Assembly: GCA_002336855.1 (NCBI GenBank)
Contig: DDEV01000143.1
Location: 659 to 34,313, forward strand
Origin: Leucobacter sp. UBA1945
GTDB lineage: Bacteria > Actinomycetota > Actinomycetes > Actinomycetales > Microbacteriaceae
Direction of reading: 5' to 3'
DNA length: 33,655 nucleotides
Positions 22,844 to 31,455 of the stretch are shown in pieces; position 1 is the first letter of the stretch; each line of letters opens with the position of its first letter. A program made the position numbers and the translations under genes. The notes below the pieces were generated by a model that saw only the letters and a list, made by a program, of their open reading frames with translations, had not been told where the DNA came from and searched no databases.

Positions 22844-24363
22844 ATGAATTTCTTCACCGACCTTGAGCGCCGCGCAAGCGCGGCAAATGCTCGAACAGGT
22901 CTCACTTGCCGCAAGCGCGGTGATCGCCGCGCGCTCGAGCCGCGAGCGCGGGTACTCGGGGCTCGCTCAGTCGCAGGGGCATCGCACCCCAGCGACACTG
23001 ATTCAGCAGGTGTCGGGCGTAACTCGCGGTGAGGCCATGCGGCAGAGGCGCGTCGGCTCGGCGTTGATCGATGCCGAGAATGCCTTGAGGCTTGAGATAG
23101 CCAACGAGGGCGGGGGGGGGTCCGAGGTCTCTGGGCCGGCGCACCCGCTCGCTTCCGGGCCAAGCTCCTGGCATGCACCGCTAGGCGCCGGGTTGCGCGG
23201 CGGCGTGCTCTCTTCGGCTCAGTACGATGCAATCGCTCGTGGTCTCGGCGAGCCTCCCAGCGGCGAGTCTGCAGATGACGGGCGCGTCGCGTGCGCCGCC
23301 TGGCTGCTTGCCGCTGAAGAACTTGTGGCGTATGCCGCAGACGTGCCGGTTGAAGAACTGGCAAAGCTGGCCCGCGCGCTTCGAGATCTGCTCGATCCGC
23401 TGGGCGCCGAAGCAAGATTTCTCGCGAAGTACGAGGCTCGGTCGTTTCGAATGTGGACCGATCACGAAGGTATGACCCACGGTAAGTTCGTGTTCGACCC
23501 CGAATCCGCCGAGTGGGTCCGAAACATCATCGATGCCGCACTCAGGCCTCGCCGAGGAGGACCGTGATTCGTCAGTGTCGCAGAGAAAACGCGTGCGAAG
23601 CAGTTGCTCGAAGACCCGCGAACGAATGACCAGCTGGCGCATGACCTGTTTCTCGACGTGCTGAAGGTCGGGCGACTGCCGATGCCGAGACGGTGTTCGG
23701 GGTTCGGCAGGCGGGCGTGAAACTCGTGCAGGTCGTGAATCGCGACGAGTACTTGCGAGGGCATGCAAGCGGCGGTGTGACTGCATCGACGGTGCGATTG
23801 CAAGAAAGTGGCGACGTGCTCCCTCGTAGCGCGGTCGAGAAGCATCGCTGTAACACCGGCGTGCAGCCGGTTGTCGTCGACGCGAAGGGCGACCCGCTGA
23901 ACGTCGGGAGAGAGAGCAACGCTTGTTCACGCTGAAACAGCGGATAGCACTTGCGGTTCGAGACGGTGGATGCAGATAGACCGGGTGCGATCGGTCTGCA
24001 TCATACTGCGAGGCCCACCACATTGATGAGTGGAAAGTGGACGGTGGACGCACCGATATCGATCGGGGAGTGCTGCTGTGAAGCTTTCATCACTTGCAAC
24101 TGCACAATAACGGTTGGAAGATCACGCGGCACGAGCGAGGGCCGTTCTTGTTGCATTCGCCGCGGGGCTCAAACCCGCCGTTCGAGGCACAATCTCCGAG
24201 AGATTCACCGCCGCTTCCGGGCTTGCCATCTTCGTCGAGTTCACAGGCACCGACGGCTTCGCTGCCGCAGTTTCCGCCGACTGAACTGCCTGTGCGCCCT
24301 GCCATCAGTTACGGCTGGCGCCTGGCAAACTCGCCGCCGAGGCGATTCAGTGAGGCGGCGTGA
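22844..24363 (+). pseudogene. DUF222/HNH endonuclease-type protein, broken by several lesions
   Basis: This is the remnant of an actinobacterial DUF222-HNH gene. MNFFTDLERRA at 22844 starts in one frame. The DUF222 part (EQVSLAASAVIAARSSRERG, SGLAQSQGHRTPATLIQQ) continues in another frame from 22863. TGA at 23565-23567 interrupts it in frame, since VAEKTRAKQLLEDPRTNDQL follows in the same frame. A frameshift near 23670-23690 leads to ADAETVFGVRQAGVKLV, and another near 23905-23914 leads to QRLFTLKQRIALAVRDGGC. The HNH part then carries TAG at 23977-23979 and TGA at 24079-24081. The core CEAHHIDEW and FHHLQLHNNGWKI are still readable. The intact product would be a putative nuclease of about 500 residues, often present in many copies per genome. 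It is not expected to be functional. Confidence 0.9.
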
Positions 24364-24456
24364 CAGGTGTGTGAGGCTGCGTCAGGCCGCGTACGAGGAA
24401 TGCTGCGTGTGAGAAAGGACGCGCGGGTAGCCGAGCATCGTGATGCCCCGCGAACA

Positions 24457-25461
24457 CTACTTTTGCGGTGACGCGAGTAGCGGCGGGTCGCACTCGCGGA
24501 CGGGGGCGCCAGAGCCGATTTCTTCGGAGCCGGAACCCTCGGCGGCTGAATGTTCGGACTCGATAGGAGCGTCCGGCCTGAGTTTGAGCTCACTCACCAG
24601 CACGCCGGCGACGATGAGGCCCGCTCCGACAAGCGCGAACCAAGGTAGTTGATCCCCGGCGACCCAACCGATGAGCCCGGCCCAGACCGGCTCGCCCGAA
24701 TAGATGATGGTGGCGCGCGTCGCTGAGACGTGGCGCTGCGCCCAGTTCATCGTGAGCTGGATCACCATGCTCATGCCGCCGAGCGCCACCGCGGGTACGA
24801 GCCACCGCCAGTCGGCCGTGGGCACGCTTTCACCGGTCAGCGGCATTGCAAGAAACGCGAAGCCACCCGCGGCGAGCAGCTGTACCACGGTGACCCTGCG
24901 AAACTCGACACGCCTACTTGCGAAGGCGCTGATCAAAATGACCTCGACGGCGCACGCAACCGCGGCGGCGACCGTGATCCACTCGCCGAAACCAAAGCTG
25001 AAGCCAGACGCACCCGGCCCGCCAAGCACGATGAGGCCAGCGAACGCGAGTCCGGCGCCGATGAAGCTCATCTTGCCCGGCGGCTTGCGCAGAAATGCCC
25101 ACTGCATGAGGGGCACGAGTGGCACGTAGAACGCGGTGATGAACCCCGACATGCTGCTCGAGATGCTCTGCAGACCGATGGTTTGCAGGCCATAGCCGAG
25201 CGTGAGAGACGCGCCGATCGCGAGGCCGGCACCGAGCTCCATCCAGGTGATGCCGCGCAGCCAGCGCCAAAAGACCGCCGCCGCAACGAGCCCCGCGACG
25301 AGAAAGCGCACGCCCACGAAGAACATGGGGCCGGCGAAATCCATCGCCGTATGGATAATCAGAAACGTGCTGCCCCACAGAGCGGTCACGCCGACGAGAG
25401 CGAGCTCGTGCGCTCCGAGGCCGAACCGCGCTGGCTTCTGCTGATCCTTTTCGGTCACCAC
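24457..25461 (-). CDS. EamA/DMT-superfamily transporter
   Basis: This protein of about 334 residues has ten predicted TM segments arranged as two EamA repeats (about 20-150 and 165-295). Typical features are VTALWGSTFLIIHTAM at TM1, SSSMSGFITAFYVPLVPLMQW at the end of the first repeat, and SATRATIIYSGEPVWAGLIGWVAGDQL in the second. These match drug/metabolite exporters of the RhaT/YdcZ/EamA type. The substrate is unknown. A hydrophilic C-terminal tail of about 40 residues follows. The start is GTG 25461, with a second GTG one codon later. Both have poor ribosome-binding sites. The gene starts ten bases after the orn stop, so translation probably depends on read-through from orn. The region 24364-24456 beyond its end holds nothing I can name. 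Confidence 0.9.
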   Translation of the reverse strand: MVTEKDQQKPARFGLGAHELALVGVTALWGSTFLIIHTAMDFAGPMFFVGVRFLVAGLVAAAVFWRWLRGITWMELGAGLAIGASLTLGYGLQTIGLQSISSSMSGFITAFYVPLVPLMQWAFLRKPPGKMSFIGAGLAFAGLIVLGGPGASGFSFGFGEWITVAAAVACAVEVILISAFASRRVEFRRVTVVQLLAAGGFAFLAMPLTGESVPTADWRWLVPAVALGGMSMVIQLTMNWAQRHVSATRATIIYSGEPVWAGLIGWVAGDQLPWFALVGAGLIVAGVLVSELKLRPDAPIESEHSAAEGSGSEEIGSGAPVRECDPPLLASPQK

Positions 25462-25471
25462 CGGGCCAGCG

Positions 25472-26107
25472 CTATGCCGTGCCGTCGATGAACGGCGCGT
25501 AGATGCCGCTCACCTCATCGGCCAGCTGCTCGCTTGCCTGCTTGTCGGGCCCGGGCTGTGCGACGAGCACTGCGGCCCGAAAATAGGCGAGCTCTTGAAT
25601 CGACTCGGCGATATCTGCGAGCGCGCGATGACCGCCGCGCTTGGTGGGGGCACCGAAGAATGCCGCCGGAAACCACTGCCGTGACAGCTCTTTGATGGTC
25701 GACACGTCGATGCTGCGATAGTGCAGCTTTTCTTCGAGCGTTGGCATGTACTTGGCGATGAAACGGCGATCCATGCCGATCGTGTTGCCCGCGACGAGGG
25801 GGCGTCGCCCAGCAGTCACATGCAGCGCAATGTAGTCGATGACCTGCCGCTCGGCCTCTTCGACGCTCACGCCTGCTTCAATGCGCGGCAGCAACCCTGA
25901 CTTCTCGTGCATGCCGCGAACAAAACTGTTCATCTGCTCGAGCGCCTCGGCGCCCGGGTTGATGACCAGCTCGAATCCCGGGTGCAGGGGAGTGAGGTCA
26001 AAATCGGTAACGATGACGGCAATCTCGCAGAGCCCGTCGCGATCGGGGTCGAGCCCGGTCATCTCGCAGTCGATCCACACCAATTGGGTGGCAGGGGTGT
26101 TCGACAT
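25472..26107 (-). CDS. orn: Oligoribonuclease (DEDDh 3'-5' exonuclease)
   Basis: This 211-residue enzyme degrades very short RNA (and pGpG) to mononucleotides. The exonuclease motifs are clear: Asp13 and Glu15 in LVWIDCEMTGLD, AGNTIGMDRRFIAKYMP (second aspartate region), LHYRSIDVSTIKEL, and GGHRALADIAESI with the catalytic His and Asp of the DEDDh group. The family is usually about 180-200 residues, and here a short C-terminal extension is present. ATG 26107 has AGGAG six bases upstream. It lies 33 bases after the fused peptide-importer ATPase and just before the EamA gene, all on the same strand. I see no terminator in either gap. Confidence 0.96.
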   Translation of the reverse strand: MSNTPATQLVWIDCEMTGLDPDRDGLCEIAVIVTDFDLTPLHPGFELVINPGAEALEQMNSFVRGMHEKSGLLPRIEAGVSVEEAERQVIDYIALHVTAGRRPLVAGNTIGMDRRFIAKYMPTLEEKLHYRSIDVSTIKELSRQWFPAAFFGAPTKRGGHRALADIAESIQELAYFRAAVLVAQPGPDKQASEQLADEVSGIYAPFIDGTA

Positions 26108-26140
26108 GAAGCTCCTATCGGGGTGGCGGGCCGAACCAGT

Positions 26141-27946
26141 CTACCGTTCTGCTGCCGCGTCGTCAGAGGTCAGGGCGTCCGTAATGGCTCTAGCGTCTGC
26201 GGTGGGTACGCCCGCGGTGTCAGCCGTCGGTGCGCCTGTGGCTTTGCCCGTTATGCGCCCGCCTTCGAGGCGAAGCACCCTGTCGCTCATGTGCGCGATG
26301 ACGTCGGCGTCATGCGACACGAAGAGGTACGCGGTGCCGCGCCGCCTCTGCAGCTCGTCGAGCAGATCGAGCACCCTCGCCTGCACGGTAACGTCGAGCG
26401 CCGACACCGGCTCATCGAGCAGCAGCAGCTCGGGCTCGCGGGCGAGCGCTCGCGCGATGGCGAGTCGCTGTCGCTGGCCTCCCGAGAGGGTGGCAGCTGC
26501 CTGCGCGAGTTGTGCCGGAGCGAGGCCGACCTCTTCGGCGAGCGTGGTGGCTCGGTGAGTTCGCGCGCGCTTCGGCACCGCCGCGGCGCGCAGCGCGTCT
26601 TCGAGCAGGCGTTGACCGCTGATGCCGCGCGGAAACGAGTCGAGCGGGTCTTGCGGCACCAGCGCAATGCGTCGTCTCAGGAGCTGCTTTGTTCTTCTTT
26701 CAGCAGAGGATCGATCGACTCCGTCGATCAGCACCTCGCCGCGGTGCTGTGAGTGCAGGCCGAGTGCGACGCGAATGAGCGTGGTCTTACCCGAGCCGCT
26801 CTCGCCGACGAGGCCCACGGTTTCGCCGGGGAACACCTGGAGTGACACCTCTTGCAGCACGACCTTTCGGGCCGCTCCCTGCCCGAATCCGGCTTCGATG
26901 CCGCGAAGTTCGAGGCGCGGGGTCGTGAAGTGGTCGCGGTCTTGCCGAGCGTCGACGGTTGATGTCGGTGGTCGGTGAGACACTGCTGTCGTCAAGGAAG
27001 ACGTAGTGTGAGGAGCTTCTAATGAAGAATCTGCCGATGGGTGATTTGTCGACGAACGATCTGCCGATGAGGTGTCTGCCGATGAAGCAGCATCAGCCCC
27101 GACGGCGAGTAGGCTGCTGCCGCGCGGTTTGCCCGCGGGTGATGCGGCGATGAGTTCGCGGGTGAACGCGTGCTGCGGTGACGCGAACACGGTGCGAGGG
27201 TCTCCGGCCTCGACGATGCGGCCGTCGCGCATGACGAGCACGCGGTCGGCGAAGTCGCGCACGCTCGCGAGGTCGTGACTGACGAGCAGTGCCCCTGCCC
27301 CGGAGTCGACCCTGCGACGCAGTTCTTCGAGCACGCGCACGCGGTGCCCGGCATCGAGCGCGGTGGTCGGCTCGTCGGCGATGATCAACTCGGGTTCGGC
27401 GATGAGCGCCGAGGCAACGAGCGCGCGCTGACGCAGACCACCCGAGAGCTCGTCTGAGCGGCGGCGCAGTTGTTGCTCGGGTGTGGGCATGCCCGCCGCT
27501 GCGAGGGCGTCGATGGTGCGCGCCCGTCGCGCCTCGCCGTGCGGCAAGATGCGGTGCAGACGCAGGGCGTCTCCGACCTCCTGCTCGAGGCGTCGCAGGG
27601 GGTTCAACCCGCCGAGTGCGTCTTGCGGCACGAGCGCAGCGCGCACCCCGCGAAGCGCGGCCCACGAGGGGTGGCCGTTCGGGGGTGCGTGATCCTCGCC
27701 GAGAAAAACTGTGCCTCGCAGCGTCGCAGTGGCGGGTACGAGGCCCAGCAGTGCGCGTGCGGTGAGCGACTTGCCCGAGCCGCTCTCGCCGACGAGCGCC
27801 ACGCACTCACCTGCGCGCACCTCGAGCGAGAGATCGTCGACGGCGGGACGGTCGCGGCCTGGGAAGGAGATGCTGAGGTGTTCGATGCGCGCGAGCGGGG
27901 CAGAGCGGCGGGAAAGTGGGGTCGAGTCGTGAGTGAGACGAGTCAT
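26141..27946 (-). CDS. Peptide/nickel-type ABC importer, two ATPase domains fused (DppD-DppF-like)
   Basis: This 601-residue protein joins both ATP-binding subunits of a Dpp/Opp-type importer in one chain. Domain 1 has Walker A GESGSGKS (53-60), LSGGLRQRALVASAL and IIADEPTTALD. Domain 2 has Walker A GESGSGKTT near residue 381, LSGGQRQRLAIARAL and LLLDEPVSALDV. The linker between them (about 270-345) is Ser/Thr/Ala-rich and contains four imperfect 15-base tandem repeats (27026-27085). ATG 27946 overlaps the permease stop as ATGA. The longer open frame upstream is antisense-free but lies inside the permease gene and is not ATPase-like. It energises the permeases encoded immediately upstream. 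Confidence 0.94.
   Translation of the reverse strand: MTRLTHDSTPLSRRSAPLARIEHLSISFPGRDRPAVDDLSLEVRAGECVALVGESGSGKSLTARALLGLVPATATLRGTVFLGEDHAPPNGHPSWAALRGVRAALVPQDALGGLNPLRRLEQEVGDALRLHRILPHGEARRARTIDALAAAGMPTPEQQLRRRSDELSGGLRQRALVASALIAEPELIIADEPTTALDAGHRVRVLEELRRRVDSGAGALLVSHDLASVRDFADRVLVMRDGRIVEAGDPRTVFASPQHAFTRELIAASPAGKPRGSSLLAVGADAASSADTSSADRSSTNHPSADSSLEAPHTTSSLTTAVSHRPPTSTVDARQDRDHFTTPRLELRGIEAGFGQGAARKVVLQEVSLQVFPGETVGLVGESGSGKTTLIRVALGLHSQHRGEVLIDGVDRSSAERRTKQLLRRRIALVPQDPLDSFPRGISGQRLLEDALRAAAVPKRARTHRATTLAEEVGLAPAQLAQAAATLSGGQRQRLAIARALAREPELLLLDEPVSALDVTVQARVLDLLDELQRRRGTAYLFVSHDADVIAHMSDRVLRLEGGRITGKATGAPTADTAGVPTADARAITDALTSDDAAAER
27026..27085 (-). repeat. Four imperfect 15-base tandem repeats inside the ATPase linker
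   Basis: Units at 27071-27085, 27056-27070, 27041-27055 and 27026-27040 encode SSADT, SSADR, SSTNH and PSADS. TCTGCCGATG (plus strand) recurs exactly at 27030, 27060 and 27075. The unit length keeps the frame, so copy number can change without breaking the protein. Confidence 0.8.
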
Positions 27947-28794
27947 ACTGCTTGCCCCCGTCGTTCCAACGCGCGACCGAGCACGGTGCACGCGATACCG
28001 ACGGTGAGGATCGCGAGACCGGGAAAGAACGTGAGCCACCACGCTTTCGTGAGGTAGGGTCGGCCCGCGTTCAGCATCGTGCCCCATTCGGGTGCTGGCG
28101 GTGGCGTGCCGAGTCCGAGAAAGCCGAGTGCTGCCGCCAGAATGACGGCGTGCCCGATGCCGAGTGTCGCGAGCACGAGCACCGGTCGCATGGTTTCGGG
28201 TAGCACGAGCGTGGTCCACACGCGCAGGCCGCTGTCGCCCTGCAGTCTGGCCGCCTCGACCGAGCCGGCCCCGAGCATCTGCCGCACCCCGCCGCGCACC
28301 ATACGCGCGTATCCCGGTGCCGTCGAGATCGCCACCGCGATCACCACCGAGGCGACGCCCGGCCCGCGCACCGAGATGAGCAGCAGCGCGAGAAGCAGCC
28401 CCGGAAACGCGAAGAGCGCCTCGATGAGGCGGTCGCCGGCGTAACGAAGCGGACCGAGCCCGTGGCTTCGGCTGCCGCCCGCGATCGAGCCGAGCACGAG
28501 CCCGCCCGCGACCCCGGCGAGGGTTGCGGTCACCCCGATGGTGAGGGAGTCGCGGGCGCCGAAGATGACGCGGCTCAGCACGTCCCGCCCCGAGTCGTCC
28601 GTGCCGAAGGGGTGGGCGAGCGATGGGGGAGCGAATGCCCCACGCGGGTCGATCGCGAGGGGCTCAAAAGGGGCCAGCAAGCCCGGCACCGCCGCACAGA
28701 GTGCGAGCAGCGCGACGCAGGCGAGAGCGACCCAGCCGGCCGCGCCGAGGCCGCGACTCGCCAACGGCGGAGCGGGCGTGGCGACCTCAGCCAT
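27943..28794 (-). CDS. Peptide/nickel-type ABC importer permease (DppC-like)
   Basis: This 283-residue inner-membrane permease has an N-terminal TM (about 18-42), then PSLAHPFGTDDSGRDVLSRVIFGARDSL, the DppC/OppC hallmark preceding the transport domain. The cytoplasmic EAA loop is present as EAARLQGDSGLRVWTTLVLPE. LGFLGLGTPPPAPEWGTMLN near the C-terminus is also typical. ATG 28794 overlaps the end of the other permease gene by eight bases. The stop is shared with the ATPase start (ATGA). With DppB it forms the heterodimeric channel of the importer. Confidence 0.94.
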   Translation of the reverse strand: MAEVATPAPPLASRGLGAAGWVALACVALLALCAAVPGLLAPFEPLAIDPRGAFAPPSLAHPFGTDDSGRDVLSRVIFGARDSLTIGVTATLAGVAGGLVLGSIAGGSRSHGLGPLRYAGDRLIEALFAFPGLLLALLLISVRGPGVASVVIAVAISTAPGYARMVRGGVRQMLGAGSVEAARLQGDSGLRVWTTLVLPETMRPVLVLATLGIGHAVILAAALGFLGLGTPPPAPEWGTMLNAGRPYLTKAWWLTFFPGLAILTVGIACTVLGRALERRGQAV

Positions 28795-29767
28795 TCGCCA
28801 TCACCTGCTGCAGCTTGGCTTCGGTGCGGGGGTCGACCCTGGCGATCGTGAGGTCGGTGACGAGCGTCACCACCACGTAGGCGAGTGCCGCGAACAGCAC
28901 GACCCCGAGCACGACGGGAATGTCGCGCACCGTCACCGCATTGACAAGGGTGCGCCCGAGGCCGGGCCGAGCGAAGATGACCTCGATCACGGCTGCCCCA
29001 CCGAGCAGAGAGCCGAGCGCCCAAGCAGTCATGTTGAGACCGGGCACGATGCCGTGCCGAAGAATGTGGCGCAGCCGCACCCCTGCCTCGGTCTCGCCGC
29101 GGGCGCGGGCGCTCTCGACGAAGGGGGCGTCTCGTGCAACGTCAACGCCGGCACGGCACACCTGAGCGATGAACCCCGCGGTCGGGATCGCGAGGGCGAG
29201 GGCGGGCAGAATGATTCCGGTGAAGCCGCCGGTGCTGACTGCGGGCAGCCAGCCGAGCACGCTGGTGAACAGCAGCACGAGCAGGCCCGCGAGCCAGAAG
29301 TTCGGCATTGCTGCGGCGACGAGGTCGAGCGCCGAGGTTACCGCGCGGCCCGCCCGCGAGGTGCCGCTCGCCACGAAGACGCTCACCAGCGCGATGAGCC
29401 ACGCAACCGCGAGCGAAAGCCCTGCAAGCGCCAGCGTCGGCCCGATGGCGTGCTGCAGCACCTGTGCGACCGGGATCCTTTGCGAATATGACACGCCAAG
29501 GTCGCCGCGCACGAGTCGCCACAGAAAATCGAAATATTGTACGAGGATCGGGCGGTCGAGCCCGAACTCGGCGCGTGCGGCCGCGAGAGCCTCTGCGCTC
29601 GCCTGGCTGCCCGGGCCGCCGAGCGCCGCCTCTGCCGGATCGCCGGGAATGAGCTGCAGTGCGGCAAAGGCCAGTGTCGCGACGATGAGCATCACCGCCG
29701 CGGCACCGGCCACGCGCGAAACCGCGGTACGCGCCCGACTCAAGCCGAGGCGACCTGCCCGAGCCAC
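28787..29767 (-). CDS. Peptide/nickel-type ABC importer permease (DppB-like)
   Basis: This permease of up to 326 residues has the DppB/OppB features: a first TM ending in LQLIPGDPAE, FGLDRPILVQYFDFLWRLVRGDLGVSYSQ before the transport domain, and SARARGETEAGVRLRHILRHG as the EAA loop. VIEVIFARPGLGRTLVNAV in the C-terminal part is also family-typical. GTG 29767 gives the full basic N-terminus but overlaps the binding-protein gene by 28 bases. TTG 29743 would create a TTGA overlap like that of the phosphomevalonate kinase gene, so the exact start is open. The 3' end overlaps the DppC-like gene by eight bases. Confidence 0.93.
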   Translation of the reverse strand: MARAGRLGLSRARTAVSRVAGAAAVMLIVATLAFAALQLIPGDPAEAALGGPGSQASAEALAAARAEFGLDRPILVQYFDFLWRLVRGDLGVSYSQRIPVAQVLQHAIGPTLALAGLSLAVAWLIALVSVFVASGTSRAGRAVTSALDLVAAAMPNFWLAGLLVLLFTSVLGWLPAVSTGGFTGIILPALALAIPTAGFIAQVCRAGVDVARDAPFVESARARGETEAGVRLRHILRHGIVPGLNMTAWALGSLLGGAAVIEVIFARPGLGRTLVNAVTVRDIPVVLGVVLFAALAYVVVTLVTDLTIARVDPRTEAKLQQVMANG

Positions 29768-31374
29768 GGCGTGCTCACGGTCGGCAGCGCCGCGAAGTTC
29801 TGCAGATCTGCGCGGTACAGGAAGTGGTTCTGCTGGTCGTAGATCGGCAGAATGATCTGCTCATCGGCGATGAACTGCTGAGCGGCCTTGGCGGCGGCCG
29901 CACGCGCCTCGGGATCCTGCTCGCTGCCGATCGCGTCGAGCAGCTTGTCGAGCTCGGGGTTCGCGATCATCGAGTGGTTCGCGAAGTAACCGCTGGGAGC
30001 CGGCACGGTGGCGTCACTGTGGTACAGGAAGCGCAGCACGTCGGGGCCGATCTTCGTGTACGGAGCACTCACGAGTTCGTACTCGTGGGCACCGAGCGCG
30101 CCGTACCAGGCGCCGAGGTCGAGCAGCGTGATCTGCACGTCGAAGCCGACCTCGCGAGCCGAGGCCTGAATCTGCTCGAAGAGCGCCTGCTCGGTCTGGG
30201 TCGACTGCGCGCCGGTCACGGGGAAGCGAACGGTGAGCGGCTTGCCGTCTTTCACGCGAATGCCGTCGGCGTTCTTTTCGCCCCAGCCGGCCTCGTCGAG
30301 CAGTTCGTTCGCATGCTCGGGGTCGGTCTTGTAGGCATCGGGCGACTGCAGGCCGAGCGGTTCGACGCTCGACAGTGCGCTGTACGAACGCTCGGTGGTG
30401 CCCTCGAAGAGGGTCTCGATGCCGGGATTCACGTCGGCCGCAGCGATAAACGCCTCGCGCACGAGCTTGTCGTCAAACGGTGCCTGCGCGGTATTCAGTT
30501 CGAGTCGGTTGCTCGCGCCGGGTCGGGGCGCGTCAAGGTGCGCGAGCTGCGCGTCGCTCTCAGCCGTGGTGATCTGCTCAGGCAGGGGGTTGTCGATGAT
30601 GTCGACCTCGCCGCTCTGCAGCGCCGCGAAGCGCGCTGTGGCGTCAGGGATGAAGCGCCAGATGAGCTGTTTCGGCGCGTCTGCCGAGGCCACCTCGAAG
30701 CCGGTCGGGGGCGTCGCGTAGTCGGGGTTGCGGTCGAGCACGATGCGATCCTGCTTCGTCCAGTCGCTCACCACGAATGGGCCCGAGCCGATGGGAGCGA
30801 GGCAGTTCGCCTCGGTGCCCCGGTCAATGCCGGCGGGCGACTGAATGGCCACCCATGGCTGAGCGAGCGACTCGAGCAGCGCCGCATCGGGGCGGGTCAG
30901 ATGAAAACGCGCGACGTCGGGGCTGACAACCTCGACCTCGGCGATCTGCTGCACCGCGAGGTAACCGGTCGACGAGCCGGTGCCGGGGTTCTGCAGGTGT
31001 TCGATGTTGGCCTTGATCGCGGCCGCGTCGACGGCGGTGCCGTCGCTGAACTTGGCCTTCGGGTCGAGTGTGAAGTCCCAGCTCAGGCCGTCCTCGCTCG
31101 TCGTCCAGGCGGTTGCAAGCCACGGCACGATGTTACCGTCTTTGTCGAGCGAGACGAGCGACTCGAGCACCTGCGTTGCGAGCAGCGCCTGGGGGTAGTT
31201 GCCGCCGACGTGCGGGTCGAGGCAGTCGGGCTCGGCATCGCCGGTCGCATACACGAGAGTGTCGCGGGGGCCGTCTGCCTGGCCCGGGGCAGCGGTGCAG
31301 GCCGCGAGGGGCAGCACGAGGGCGGCGAGGATCGCGCCTGCGATCTTGAACTTCTTGGTGTTTGTTTCACTCAC
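29740..31374 (-). CDS. Family 5 extracellular solute-binding lipoprotein
   Basis: This lipoprotein of about 544 residues captures the substrate for the adjacent peptide/nickel-type importer. The signal sequence ends in the lipobox LAAC (LVLPLAACTAAP, Cys at about position 26), so the mature protein is membrane-anchored outside. Family 5 features are NIVPWLATAWTTSEDGLSWDFTLDP in outline, AKFSDGTAVDA, LAPIGSGPFVVSDW, LDRNPDYATPP and LIWRFIPDATARFAALQSGEVDI. I prefer GTG 31374, which has AGGA nine bases upstream, over GTG 31380. The substrate could be peptides, metal-chelates or opines; nothing here decides. It is first in the operon, divergent from a TetR regulator across a palindrome. Confidence 0.94.
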   Translation of the reverse strand: MSETNTKKFKIAGAILAALVLPLAACTAAPGQADGPRDTLVYATGDAEPDCLDPHVGGNYPQALLATQVLESLVSLDKDGNIVPWLATAWTTSEDGLSWDFTLDPKAKFSDGTAVDAAAIKANIEHLQNPGTGSSTGYLAVQQIAEVEVVSPDVARFHLTRPDAALLESLAQPWVAIQSPAGIDRGTEANCLAPIGSGPFVVSDWTKQDRIVLDRNPDYATPPTGFEVASADAPKQLIWRFIPDATARFAALQSGEVDIIDNPLPEQITTAESDAQLAHLDAPRPGASNRLELNTAQAPFDDKLVREAFIAAADVNPGIETLFEGTTERSYSALSSVEPLGLQSPDAYKTDPEHANELLDEAGWGEKNADGIRVKDGKPLTVRFPVTGAQSTQTEQALFEQIQASAREVGFDVQITLLDLGAWYGALGAHEYELVSAPYTKIGPDVLRFLYHSDATVPAPSGYFANHSMIANPELDKLLDAIGSEQDPEARAAAAKAAQQFIADEQIILPIYDQQNHFLYRADLQNFAALPTVSTPWLGQVASA

Positions 31375-31391
31375 GGGCACTCATCCTATAA

Positions 31392-31410
31392 TATTAGACT
31401 CAGTCTAATA
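31392..31410. promoter_or_regulatory. TetR-type operator between the importer operon and tetR
   Basis: TATTAGACTCAGTCTAATA is a perfect palindrome with 9-base arms and one central base. A second inverted repeat, AATTGC-N6-GCAATT (31410-31427), abuts it. The first lies within AT-rich -10-like sequence (TATAAT 31387-31392 on plus, TAATAT/TATTAT on minus) serving both divergent genes. A dimeric TetR protein binding here would repress both. The link to the adjacent TetR is inferred from position. Confidence 0.7.
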
Positions 31411-31455
31411 ATTGCGTTTCTGCAATTTCTTTACCGTGTTACGAAAGGATCCCGC

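Noticed and set aside
23108..23120. Run of ten G residues in the HNH remnant, considered as a phase-variable tract
   Set aside because: The frame is kept across it here and the gene is already broken elsewhere, so it cannot switch anything now. It may still be a sequencing-error hot spot.
22279..23415. Long minus-strand upstream extension of the MFS gene
   Set aside because: It runs across the small membrane protein and the HNH remnant, is rich in Arg/Ser without domains, and the MFS fold begins at about 22260.
27026..27085. CRISPR array
   Set aside because: The repeats are 15 bases, in tandem without spacers, and lie inside a coding linker.
29824..31455. Long plus-strand open frame running into tetR
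   Set aside because: It is antisense to the solute-binding protein gene over its whole length. Only the part from 31456 has a start with ribosome-binding site and a known fold.
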